Shown here piece after piece: positions 16,864-25,191 of a DNA stretch of 64,000 nt; within the stretch, counting starts at the first letter, position 1; each line of letters begins with the position of its first letter. Origin of the DNA: Halostreptopolyspora alba. Lineage in GTDB: Bacteria; Actinomycetota; Actinomycetes; Streptosporangiales; Streptosporangiaceae. Location of the stretch: NCBI GenBank assembly GCA_003725585.1, contig RJMB01000016.1, forward strand, positions 18,793 to 82,792, given 5' to 3'. Under the pieces are notes generated by a model. The model did not search any database and had not been told where the DNA came from. It saw only the letters and a list, made by a program, of their open reading frames with translations. A program made the position numbers and the translations under genes.

Positions 16864-19581
16864 TCAAGACGATAACGACCTCCACTCGATGAACCACGGC
16901 GAACCCCGCTCCGGGGCCTCGGTGAGGTGCGCGGCCTCCAGGACGATGGCATCGCGCGTATGGGGGGCATCCGCGATCGCCTCGGGATTGCACACCCACA
17001 CCCGTCCCCGCTCACCCCCGACGGTTCCGAGCCCGGGCAGGACCCAGGTCAGCCCGCCCTCCCAGGGAACACACCCGTTCTCGGAGAGGAGGGGGCCAAG
17101 ACCGCCCCGTTCGACCAGGAGCGCGACCTCGCCGTCGTCGGGGTGGCGCCGCAGCTCCCGAAGCGCCCCCACGACCAGTCGGGACAGTTCCCGAGAGGCA
17201 CGGTCCACGAGCAGGCAATGGCTGTACCACATCTCACGTGGCTCGCCCCCACCGATCCTGCCCCGGACCCTGGCCACCGCGAGGTTCACCCGAAGCGTCC
17301 GACCTCGAATCTCCCGGATGTGCATGCCGTGCGTGAAGTGACGCCAGTCCTCGGCGGTGAGCCCGCCCGGGAGGTGCCGCTCGGCGAACGCGCGCAGCTC
17401 CCGCGCCTCCGTGGGGGAGAACCGCCCGGCTCCCTTGCGTTCCACGAACTCACGGCCCGCCCACTTCTTCTCGCGATACCGCGCGGCGAGCCGGTCGCGC
17501 AGCTCCGCGTGCCGGAACTGGTACACAGCACCGACCTGGCGCAGCACGCCGAGCCGGCGCATGTCCGCGAGAAAACCCATGAACCGCCACGGGACTCTTC
17601 CCGCGGCGGCGAGTTGTACCCGCACCGCGGTGAGGGACCCCCATGCGTTCCGGCGCACCGGGACCAGCCACAAGGGAATCATGAGTGACATCCCGAGCAC
17701 GAGCACCCAGCCGGGATACTCCCGCGTTCCTGTCACCCCCAGGACGGCCAGAGACATCATCAGTACAACGACCATCCACCACGCCAGGACGGTTCTCCGG
17801 TTCGCGCGCAACGCGCCCCCCGGTGTCGTGGCGTCCTCCGGAGCGTCACGCGCGGACACCTCGGAGAGATCCACCATCCTGCGGAAAAACCGCATGACGA
17901 GGAAGACCGCCACAGCGGCCGCCACCATGGGCCAGAAAGCCCCCGCGCCGTCCGGCAGTGCGAACAGCGCCACCGCCCCCAAGGCCGCGATGGCCAGCAC
18001 GGGCCACCGTCCCAGGGCGGCCCAGGTGGCTCCGGTGACGTTGACCAGGTGCCGGGCCGGCCAGAACGAGCCGGAGTGGTGGGACGAGATCATGAGCATC
18101 ACGCCTCCGGCCACGACGCACGAGCCGACACCCACGGAGATCCAAGCCGTGGCCCCCTGAGGGGAGCCCCATGGCAGGAGCAACAGTGCCAGCCCGGTCA
18201 GGAGCCCGTAGGCCAGCGCGAACGCGGCACGGGACCATCCGCTCACCCGGATGGTGGGCAGCTCCCACCACGCGAGGTCCCGCGAGCGGTAGTCCGCGTA
18301 GCCGAACTCCTCGGCGAGGAAACCGAGCCAGCGGGTCGCCTTCGCGACGGGCCACTCCCGCCTGGCCCGGAAGGCGGAACGCGGGGACGCGGCTCCGTCC
18401 TGGTCCACCCGTGTCGTCAGCAGGGCGGGCACCACGTGGTCGAGCAGGTCCTCACGGATCCGTTCCTCGCTGCCGTACTCACACAGCGGGGCGGGGTCCC
18501 TCCCCGTCCGGACGTAGGTGACGTGCAGCATCCACAGCGCCAGGGGCGTGGCGAGCGCCCGGGCGAGCGGTCCCGCGGGGTTCTCCCACAGGTGCGCCAA
18601 TACGGGCTCCCAGCGCTCACGCTCGGACGTTGTGGCGAGCTTGCCGGTGATGTAGGAGTGCGCACCCTCAGCCGGGATCGGGACGGACTCGAGGACGGCG
18701 TCCACGGTGCTGTACAGGGCGGGCTCCTCGGCCTCGAACTCCTCCGGGCGGCAGGTGAGGATCAGCGCGTCGCTGCGGGCCAGTTGGATCAGCGCCTGGC
18801 TCACCCGGGCACGCTCGCCCGCCTCCAGCTCGTCCAGACCGTCCAGCACGGGGAGGATCCTGCCGTCCTCGATCAGGGACCTCGCGAGGTCATGGTGCCT
18901 CTCACCGCGCAGCACCGGGTAGTCCTCGCGCAGCCGATCGCGAATCCAGGAGCGCACGTCCCGCCGGCCGCTGTCCCACCCGTTCAGCGTGAGGAGCACC
19001 GGCACCGGGATCCCGGGGTCACGCTCGCGCCGCTGCAGCAGCTCCCGCAACAACAGCACCGCGAGCGTGGTCTTTCCCGTGCCGCCACCGCCGACGAACG
19101 CGACGCGCCGGCGCGGCAGCTCGATGAACCAGGACGCCAGGCCGGCCACTCCGCTGGCGGGCCCCTCCCCCGGCCACGTGGGCGCCCCGTCGTCGACCGA
19201 CCACCAGTGCCGCCCAGCTCCGGCGTACTCGGGTCCACGCACCCGCCACGGCGCGGCGATCCGGTGGTTGTCCACCTCCCACACTCGGATCTCCGCGACC
19301 CACTGTTTCGCGACCTCCCCGGCGAGCCTGTCGAGCACCCGCTCCTCGTCGTCGGAGGTGAGGTCGGTAGGCGCGGGCCACTGCTTGCGGAACCAGGTGA
19401 GCGCGGAGGCGAACGCTCCGGCGACGGCGGTGGCGAGCCCCATCGCGGTCGCCGCCGTGCCCGGGCCGTCCAGACGCCATCCGGCAACCCCGGCCGCGGC
19501 CACCACAACCGCCGCCACCCCCGCGAACGCCCATGGGCCGAATCGACGCATGGGCCAAGGATGCCCGCCGTGTTCGGGCAT
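16864..19581 (-). CDS. Membrane NACHT-family STAND NTPase
   Basis: A 905-residue protein. Two N-terminal hydrophobic segments (about 17-33 and 44-62) are followed by the NACHT NTPase: P-loop VGGGGTGKTTLAVLLL at about 163-178, Walker B LPVLDGLDELEAGE at about 243-256 and sensor LILTCRPEEF. Four to six transmembrane helices span about 440-620, ending in a soluble C-terminal region with an Arg-rich helical segment. Membrane NACHT proteins are common in actinomycetes; some bacterial NACHT proteins are antiphage sensors, but this one carries no recognisable effector enzyme. The start could also be the ATG at 19551. It is the second STAND gene within 5 kb. Confidence 0.8.
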   Translation of the reverse strand: MPEHGGHPWPMRRFGPWAFAGVAAVVVAAAGVAGWRLDGPGTAATAMGLATAVAGAFASALTWFRKQWPAPTDLTSDDEERVLDRLAGEVAKQWVAEIRVWEVDNHRIAAPWRVRGPEYAGAGRHWWSVDDGAPTWPGEGPASGVAGLASWFIELPRRRVAFVGGGGTGKTTLAVLLLRELLQRRERDPGIPVPVLLTLNGWDSGRRDVRSWIRDRLREDYPVLRGERHHDLARSLIEDGRILPVLDGLDELEAGERARVSQALIQLARSDALILTCRPEEFEAEEPALYSTVDAVLESVPIPAEGAHSYITGKLATTSERERWEPVLAHLWENPAGPLARALATPLALWMLHVTYVRTGRDPAPLCEYGSEERIREDLLDHVVPALLTTRVDQDGAASPRSAFRARREWPVAKATRWLGFLAEEFGYADYRSRDLAWWELPTIRVSGWSRAAFALAYGLLTGLALLLLPWGSPQGATAWISVGVGSCVVAGGVMLMISSHHSGSFWPARHLVNVTGATWAALGRWPVLAIAALGAVALFALPDGAGAFWPMVAAAVAVFLVMRFFRRMVDLSEVSARDAPEDATTPGGALRANRRTVLAWWMVVVLMMSLAVLGVTGTREYPGWVLVLGMSLMIPLWLVPVRRNAWGSLTAVRVQLAAAGRVPWRFMGFLADMRRLGVLRQVGAVYQFRHAELRDRLAARYREKKWAGREFVERKGAGRFSPTEARELRAFAERHLPGGLTAEDWRHFTHGMHIREIRGRTLRVNLAVARVRGRIGGGEPREMWYSHCLLVDRASRELSRLVVGALRELRRHPDDGEVALLVERGGLGPLLSENGCVPWEGGLTWVLPGLGTVGGERGRVWVCNPEAIADAPHTRDAIVLEAAHLTEAPERGSPWFIEWRSLSS

Positions 19582-19618
19582 CCGCGACCCGTACGGGTGG
19601 CCGGTTCGGGCCCGGCCC

Positions 19619-20824
19619 TCAGACGCCCTGGTGGCTGGTGGGCCGCACTGTTCCGGTCACCTCGCCCAGGGTGATGGTGCCGCCGCCCATGCCGCGCGCG
19701 GAGGCCGCGATGGTGACGGTGTCACCGTCACGCAGGAACGTGCGGGTCGAGCCGTCGGCCAGCGTCAGGGGTTCGGCGCCGCCCCAGGTCAGCTCCAACA
19801 GTGAGCCCCGCTGTCCGGGCGAGGGACCGGAGATCGTTCCGGAGGCGTACAGGTCCCCGGTGCGCAACGATGCCCCGTTGCTGGTCAGATGGGCCAGCAT
19901 CTGGTCGGGGGTCCAGTACATCGACGCGTACGGCGGTCGCGAGACGACCTCGCCATTCATCCGGAGCTCGACCGCGATGTCCAGCCCCCAGTCCGCGACC
20001 CGCCGCAGGTACGGCAACGGCTCCGGGTCCTGCTCCCGCCCGGCGACACGGGCCGCGGCCAGGGCGTCCAGCGGCACCACCCAGGGCGATATCGACGTGG
20101 CGAACGACTTACCCAGAAATGGCCCCAACGGCGCGGACTCCCACCCCTGGATGTCCCGAGCGCTCCAGTCGTTGACCACAACGACGCCGAACACGTGCTC
20201 GGCGAAGTCCTCCACCGGCACCGCGCGCCCCAGCGAGGTCGGCGTTCCCACGACGAACCCCAGCTCGGCTTCGACGTCCAGCCGGGTGCTGGGCCCGAAC
20301 ACAGGCCCTTTGTCCTCGGTCGACCCGCGCTGCCCCTCCGGACGCACGATGTCGGTTCCCGACGGCACCACCGTGCCGGAGCGTCCGTGGTAGGCCACGG
20401 GCAGGTGGCGCCAGTTGGCCTTGATGGGATCGTCGTTGGGGCGGAAGATCCGGCCAACATTGCTGGCGTGCTCCAACGAACAGTAGAAGTCGACGTAGTC
20501 GGCGACGTCGAACGGGGCGTGCAGCCGCACCTCATCGAGCGGGAACAGGTGGGGTTCGGCCATCGGGCGGCCGGACTCCCTGGCCAGCGTTCCGGCGACC
20601 TTGGCGTGAGTCGCGCGCCAGGCGGTGGCGCCACGCGCCATGAAGGGGTTGAGCGAGCCGGCGGTGAACTCGGGGTCCCCCAGAACCCCGGCGAGGTCGA
20701 GCACGTGGTCACCCACGCGCACCCCGACGCGCGGCCCGCCTCCCGACGGCGAGAACACCCCGAACGGGAGGTTGTCGGCGCCGTACCCGGCCTCGTCCGC
20801 CCCGTTCACCCACGTCGTTGTCAC
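19619..20824 (-). CDS. fahA: Fumarylacetoacetase
   Basis: A 401-residue FAH-family hydrolase that splits 4-fumarylacetoacetate into fumarate and acetoacetate, the last step of tyrosine/homogentisate breakdown. It has the N-terminal FAA domain (LPFGVFSPSGGGPRVGVRVG) and the catalytic domain with metal ligands in DFYCSLEHASNVGRIFRP, the substrate loop YHGRSGTVVPSGTDIVRPEG, and ELGFVVGTPTSLG, VVVNDWSARDIQGWE and GKSFATSISPWVV. The GTG start follows AGGAGGA. It is the last gene of a minus-strand set read hydrolase-fold protein, monooxygenase, hmgA, fahA. Confidence 0.93.
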   Translation of the reverse strand: MTTTWVNGADEAGYGADNLPFGVFSPSGGGPRVGVRVGDHVLDLAGVLGDPEFTAGSLNPFMARGATAWRATHAKVAGTLARESGRPMAEPHLFPLDEVRLHAPFDVADYVDFYCSLEHASNVGRIFRPNDDPIKANWRHLPVAYHGRSGTVVPSGTDIVRPEGQRGSTEDKGPVFGPSTRLDVEAELGFVVGTPTSLGRAVPVEDFAEHVFGVVVVNDWSARDIQGWESAPLGPFLGKSFATSISPWVVPLDALAAARVAGREQDPEPLPYLRRVADWGLDIAVELRMNGEVVSRPPYASMYWTPDQMLAHLTSNGASLRTGDLYASGTISGPSPGQRGSLLELTWGGAEPLTLADGSTRTFLRDGDTVTIAASARGMGGGTITLGEVTGTVRPTSHQGV

Positions 20825-20903
20825 ATTCCTCCTCGGGTCGCGCTGTCGAGGCGTCGTCGTTCGCTGGCGGCCCCGCGCCCGGTGGCCTCCTCGCGGCCTC
20901 GGG

Positions 20904-22073
20904 TCACCGGGCCCAGGTCCACGCGTAGGCGGTGTCCTCGCACTGGCGACCGGCGGGGCCCAGGTCGAGGGGGCGGAAGGTGTCGATCATGACCGCCGTC
21001 TCGGTGGTCCGTTCGGCGCCGAGCGCGGCCTCCACCGCGCCGGGTTGCGGACCGTGCGTGAACCCGGCCGGGTGCAGCGAGACCGAGCCGATGTCGATAC
21101 CGGAGCCCCTGCGCGCCGCGTAGTCCCCGGCCACGTAGTACATGAACTCGTCGCTGTCGACGTTGTGGTGGTTGTAGGGGATGGGCACCGCGTCGTCGTG
21201 AAAGTCCAGCGGGCGCGGGCAGAACGAGCAGATGACGAAGTTGGGGCCCTCGAACGTCTGGTGCACGGGCGGCGGCGCGTGCGTCTTCTTCACGATCGGC
21301 TCGAAGTCGCCGATGTTGAAGGCGTGGGGATAGAGGTATCCGTCCCAGCCGACGACGTCGAACGGGTGGTGCGCGAACGTCATGCGGGTGAGCCCGCCTC
21401 GGGTCCGCACCAGCACCGGGGTGGCGGCCTCGGCCTCGGGACCGTCCACGACCAGCGGTTCGGTGGGGCCGCGCAGGTCGCGTTCGCAGTAGGGCGCGTG
21501 CTCCAGGAACTGGCCGTACCGCGACAGGTAGCGCTGGGGTGGGCGGATGTGCCCGGCCGCCTCGATCACCAGGGCGGTGACGGGTCCGTCGGGGACCCAA
21601 CGGTGGATGGTGCCGGTGGGGACGTTCACGTAGTCGCCCTCACCCGCCCCGATGACCCCGTAGGTCGATTCGAACCGCACCGTGCCGGACTGCACGTAGA
21701 CGGTCTCGTCACCCACGGAGTTGCGGTAGAGCTCGCTGGGCCGGTCGGTGGTGACCAGGCTCAGCCGGACATCGCTGTTACCGGCCAACATCCCACGCCC
21801 CGTCACCAGGTCTCCCCCCGCCGCGAGCTCGGTGGTGCGGAAGTGGCGGGGAGCCAGGGGCAGGTTGGGTGTGACCTCGGCCTCGGCCAACGGGTCGGTG
21901 GCCGGCTCGGACTTGACGATCGCGGTGGGCGGGAACCGGTGGTACAGCAGCGACGAGTCGGAGGAGAATCCTTCCTCCCCCATGAGCTCCTCGGAGTAGA
22001 TCCCGCCGTCGGGGCGTCGGAAGACGATGTGGCGCTTTCGGGGAATCTCACCAACCGCGCGGTAGAACGGCAT
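20904..22073 (-). CDS. hmgA: Homogentisate 1,2-dioxygenase
   Basis: A 389-residue cupin-type non-haem iron dioxygenase that opens homogentisate to 4-maleylacetoacetate. Signatures are MPFYRAVGEIPRKRHIVFR, the cupin strand GDYVNVPTGTIHRWVPDGP, FDVVGWDGYLYPHAFNI, and the iron-site region with its His/Glu cluster SFCPRPLDFHDDAVPIPYNH then HHNVDSDEFMYYV and LHPAGFTHGPQPGAVEAAL. It lies immediately upstream of fahA in the same orientation (79-bp gap), so the two form the ring-cleavage end of the pathway. Hydroxyphenylpyruvate dioxygenase and maleylacetoacetate isomerase are not in the window. Confidence 0.93.
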   Translation of the reverse strand: MPFYRAVGEIPRKRHIVFRRPDGGIYSEELMGEEGFSSDSSLLYHRFPPTAIVKSEPATDPLAEAEVTPNLPLAPRHFRTTELAAGGDLVTGRGMLAGNSDVRLSLVTTDRPSELYRNSVGDETVYVQSGTVRFESTYGVIGAGEGDYVNVPTGTIHRWVPDGPVTALVIEAAGHIRPPQRYLSRYGQFLEHAPYCERDLRGPTEPLVVDGPEAEAATPVLVRTRGGLTRMTFAHHPFDVVGWDGYLYPHAFNIGDFEPIVKKTHAPPPVHQTFEGPNFVICSFCPRPLDFHDDAVPIPYNHHNVDSDEFMYYVAGDYAARRGSGIDIGSVSLHPAGFTHGPQPGAVEAALGAERTTETAVMIDTFRPLDLGPAGRQCEDTAYAWTWAR

Positions 22074-22160
22074 CGCGAGTGGGTCCTTTCTGTGAGCGGT
22101 ACCGGAGCCGTGCCGCGGCAGCAGCCGTGTCTCGACTGGACGCCCCCTCGGGAACGCCGG

Positions 22161-23858
22161 TCACGGCGCCACCTCGGGCACGGTCACCGGTCGGCCGCAG
22201 GCACGGTGGATGGCGGCGCGCACCGCCTCGGTATCGGTCGCGGGCAGCACCGCGCACAGGTGGGCGTCCGGCCGGACCACGTGGGCGCTCTCGGGTCCCG
22301 CGCGCAGCGCCTCGGTCAGGGAGCCGTCGGGGTCGATCTCGTCGAGGGCGTGCACCGCCACCGGGAGCGGACACGACGCGGTGGCGGTGGCCAGAGCTCG
22401 GGCCCGCCGGGCGCCGGCGGTGAACACCGTGAATCCGGGGATGAGGAGCTGCCGCAGCCGCGCCACCTCCGGGCGCCCCGGCACCCGGCACGGCCCGTCG
22501 GGGCAGATCACGCCGGGTACCGGTGGGCGCGCCGCGCCGGGCTCGGCCGGTATGGGCCGGGCGACAGCGGGCGGGGTGGTCAGCGGTGAGTCGGGGTACC
22601 AGTAGGGCTCGGCGAGCTTTCCGGAGTCGATCAGGGGGCGCGCTTCGGGATCGGTCACGGCGCGTTCCAGCGTCTCCTGCCGGCGCCGCCGGTCGGCGTC
22701 GGTGTGCGGTACCAGGAACCGCATCGTCTCCCCGGTGACACGGAGGTTCTCCTGGGCCGCCGCCCACCGTTCGACGTGGTAGCTGTCGAGGAGGGTGTTC
22801 ACGGCGGGCGGGACGCTGCCCGGGGCGCGGGCGTAGGCGAGCTTCCAGCCGAGGTTCTCCGCGTCCTGCACGCCGCTGTTCAGCCCGCGCGCGCCGAACG
22901 GCGCGAAGACGTGCGCGGCGTCCCCCGCGAGGAACACCCGGCCCACGCGGAACTGTTCCGCGCAGCGTTCGTGGAACCGATACACCGACGACCAGACAAC
23001 CTCGTAGGGCAGGTCGCCGACGATCATGCGGATACGGGCGTCCAACTCGCCGCTGGCCCGCTCCCTCTCGAGGTCGTAGCTCCCGGACACCTGCCAGTCG
23101 ATGCGCCAGGTGGAGTCGGGACACTGGTGCACCAACACCTGGCGGCCGGGGTTCCACTCCGGGTCGAAGAAGAAGCGCCGCTCGTTGGGGAACGGCAGAT
23201 CCGCCCGGATGTCGCAGATCAGGAACCGGTCGGCGAACGACTCGCCGGGAAAGTCGACCCCCACGAGCTTTCGGACAGCGCTGTGTGGACCGTCGGCTCC
23301 GATCAGGTGCGAGCCGCGCGTCACCTGGCGGTCGTGCTCACCACCGGTCTCGACGGTGACCCCCTCGGCGTCCTGGCGCACCCCGCTCACACGGTGGCCG
23401 TAACGGACCTCGACGAGTGGCTCGTCCCGCACGCGGCGCAGCAGCTCCCGCTCGACACGGGCCTGGGATATGTTGATCCACGGCGGCAGCACCGAGGGGG
23501 CCCCGGTCACCGACGCCCGCGGCCCCGCGGGGAAGGTGACCGTACGCACCTCGTGCTCGCGGTAGTAGGTGCGTGCCGTCGTCCAGGTGGTGCCCTCGGC
23601 GACCAGAGGGGACGCGACGCCGAGCCGATCGAAGACGTCGAGCACGTCGCGTTGGAAGCAGATCGCCTTCGACCCGGTCGTCGCGAAGTAGGTGGCGTCG
23701 CGTTCCGGTCCGGCCTCCAGTACCACGGCCGGCACCCCGAACCGGGCCAGGGTGAGCGCCGCGCAGAGACCCACCGGCCCCGCCCCGGCGATCAGCACCG
23801 GCGGCGCGGCCGGAGCGTGGTCTCCGGGCGTGCTCGGGGACGGGACTGTGGAGGTCAT
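22161..23858 (-). CDS. FAD-dependent aromatic monooxygenase (MhpA/PheA-like)
   Basis: A 565-residue group A flavoprotein monooxygenase. It has the FAD-binding GxGxxG in VLIAGAGPVGLCAALTLARF (about 22-41), the NAD(P)H/FAD DG motif in LIGADGPHSAVRKLVG, and the GD motif VFLAGDAAHVFAPFGARGLN. A thioredoxin-like C-terminal domain of about 150 residues follows. The family includes 3-(3-hydroxyphenyl)propionate and resorcinol-type hydroxylases. Next to hmgA, a likely job is making homogentisate or a related hydroquinone from a hydroxyphenylacetate, but the substrate is inferred from context only. GGGAG precedes the ATG. Confidence 0.85.
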   Translation of the reverse strand: MTSTVPSPSTPGDHAPAAPPVLIAGAGPVGLCAALTLARFGVPAVVLEAGPERDATYFATTGSKAICFQRDVLDVFDRLGVASPLVAEGTTWTTARTYYREHEVRTVTFPAGPRASVTGAPSVLPPWINISQARVERELLRRVRDEPLVEVRYGHRVSGVRQDAEGVTVETGGEHDRQVTRGSHLIGADGPHSAVRKLVGVDFPGESFADRFLICDIRADLPFPNERRFFFDPEWNPGRQVLVHQCPDSTWRIDWQVSGSYDLERERASGELDARIRMIVGDLPYEVVWSSVYRFHERCAEQFRVGRVFLAGDAAHVFAPFGARGLNSGVQDAENLGWKLAYARAPGSVPPAVNTLLDSYHVERWAAAQENLRVTGETMRFLVPHTDADRRRRQETLERAVTDPEARPLIDSGKLAEPYWYPDSPLTTPPAVARPIPAEPGAARPPVPGVICPDGPCRVPGRPEVARLRQLLIPGFTVFTAGARRARALATATASCPLPVAVHALDEIDPDGSLTEALRAGPESAHVVRPDAHLCAVLPATDTEAVRAAIHRACGRPVTVPEVAP

Positions 23859-24010
23859 CGCTGCTCCCGTGGTGTTCGCCGGCTCCGTGTCCGGCGGGTG
23901 GTGCCCCTACCCCTGGCTGTCTCGGCTTCCCGGTCCGCGCCGGGGCGGAGCGCGGTCGGGGCGTTCGTCTGTCCGTGTTCGGGGTTGTTCCCCCTCACGG
24001 GCTCCGCGGA

Positions 24011-24970
24011 TCACTCCTGGAGCCGCTCCCACACCTCGCGGTCGCGTTCGGCCGTCCAGACGGTGGGCCGCTCGACGCCGTCGTACTCCTCCCAGAGGCG
24101 GGCGACGTCGAAGGGGAGGCAGTGCTCGAAGATGGGCCACTGCCCGAACTTGGGTGCGAGCGCGTCGTGGGCGGCCTCGAACGCGTCCTTGAGGGTGCCG
24201 CCGCGCTCGTGGACCGCGCCCACCTCCCGGCGCATGACGTCCAAGAACCCACGGGTCTGGGCGACCGCGGCGTCACAGGCGTCGCGCCCCCTGGCCACGG
24301 CACCCCTGCCTCCGACGAGTGCCTCGGCACCGAACGCCGCGACGTTGTCGAGCGTGGTGGTCGCCCAGTCGTGGTGGAAGGCGTCGCCGGTGTAGAGGGC
24401 GGCTTGGGCCTCGACGAGGTCACCGGTGAAGAGGATCCGGTGTTTGGGCAGCCAGGCCACGATGTCGCCCTCGGTGTGCCCCCGCCCGCAGTACCGCAGG
24501 ACGAGGTCGCCCCGGTCACCGCCGAGGTCGATGGTGAACCGGTCGGTGAACGTGGCGGTCGGCCAGGTCAGCCCGGGGATCGAGGAGGGTTCCGCGAACA
24601 GGCGAGGCATCCGGCCGTATTCGCTGGCCCAGTCGGCCTCGCCGCGCTCCGCGATCAGCTCGCGCGTCCGTTCGTGGGTGAGGATCACGTCGGCGTCGAA
24701 CGCGCTCGCTCCCAGCACCCGGACCGCGTGGTAGTGCGACAGCACCAGGTAACGGATGGGTTTGTCGGTGTGCTCACGCAGCCGCGCGAGCCACGCCCGG
24801 GCCGCGACCGGTGTGGCCAGGGCCTCGAAGCAGACGAGGAAGTCCTCCCCCTCGATGGCGCCGACGTTGGGGTCGCCCTCGGCGGTCAGCGCGTATACCC
24901 CGTCGGCGAGGACCTCGAAGGTCTGCCGCTTCTCGTCGAGATCCGCGGAGCTCGCGAACGGTTTGGCCAT
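24011..24970 (-). CDS. Metallo-beta-lactamase-fold protein with altered zinc motif
   Basis: 319 residues from the ATG at 24970, chosen because AAGGAG lies 8 bases upstream. The fold is recognisable from DGVYALTAEGDPNVGAIEGE, LVLSHYHAVRVLGASAF, the third-strand GRGHTEGDIVAWLP and LFTGDLVEAQAALY. The usual HxHxDH zinc motif reads HYHAVR, so the Asp and third His are replaced by Val and Arg while later ligands (GHTEGD, TGD) persist. It could be a one-metal or divergent enzyme acting in the adjacent aromatic pathway. It is probably the first gene of the four-gene minus-strand set and is divergent from the GGT gene. Confidence 0.8.
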   Translation of the reverse strand: MAKPFASSADLDEKRQTFEVLADGVYALTAEGDPNVGAIEGEDFLVCFEALATPVAARAWLARLREHTDKPIRYLVLSHYHAVRVLGASAFDADVILTHERTRELIAERGEADWASEYGRMPRLFAEPSSIPGLTWPTATFTDRFTIDLGGDRGDLVLRYCGRGHTEGDIVAWLPKHRILFTGDLVEAQAALYTGDAFHHDWATTTLDNVAAFGAEALVGGRGAVARGRDACDAAVAQTRGFLDVMRREVGAVHERGGTLKDAFEAAHDALAPKFGQWPIFEHCLPFDVARLWEEYDGVERPTVWTAERDREVWERLQE

Positions 24971-24995
24971 GCCCCGCACTCCTTGATCAATTATC

Positions 24996-25008
24996 GAACA
25001 CTCGGTTC
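24996..25008. promoter_or_regulatory. Operator-like dyad in an AT-rich divergent promoter
   Basis: GAACACTCGGTTC (GAAC-N5-GTTC type, imperfect centre) lies in an AT-rich island between the divergent hydrolase and GGT genes, 26 bases before the hydrolase ATG. The flanks extend the symmetry (GATCAATTATC on one side, TTATTTGGAATC on the other). The shape suits a TetR- or IclR-type repressor. The IclR gene at 27106 is the nearest candidate; this link is an inference. Confidence 0.4.
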
Positions 25009-25191
25009 TTATTTGGAATCATCGTAGATGTGACCCAGGACACCGACAAGAGGGAGCTGGGCACGGGTTCCGATCCAAGCCCCGGTTGCCCAACCGGCGA
25101 AGTGCGCCGTGGCCCTCGTCACCTGTTCCGTGCCGTGTCTCGGTACGCTCGTCACCCAAGTCTGACCAGACACGCGGCGGAAGGCCCCCTA

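Noticed and set aside
18049..19674. 541-residue plus-strand open frame opposite the NACHT gene
   Set aside because: A shadow of the NACHT coding frame; Arg/Pro/Gly-rich text without domains.
20625..22589. 654-residue plus-strand open frame opposite hmgA and fahA
   Set aside because: It spans two clearly recognised minus-strand genes and the gap between them, and contains no motif.
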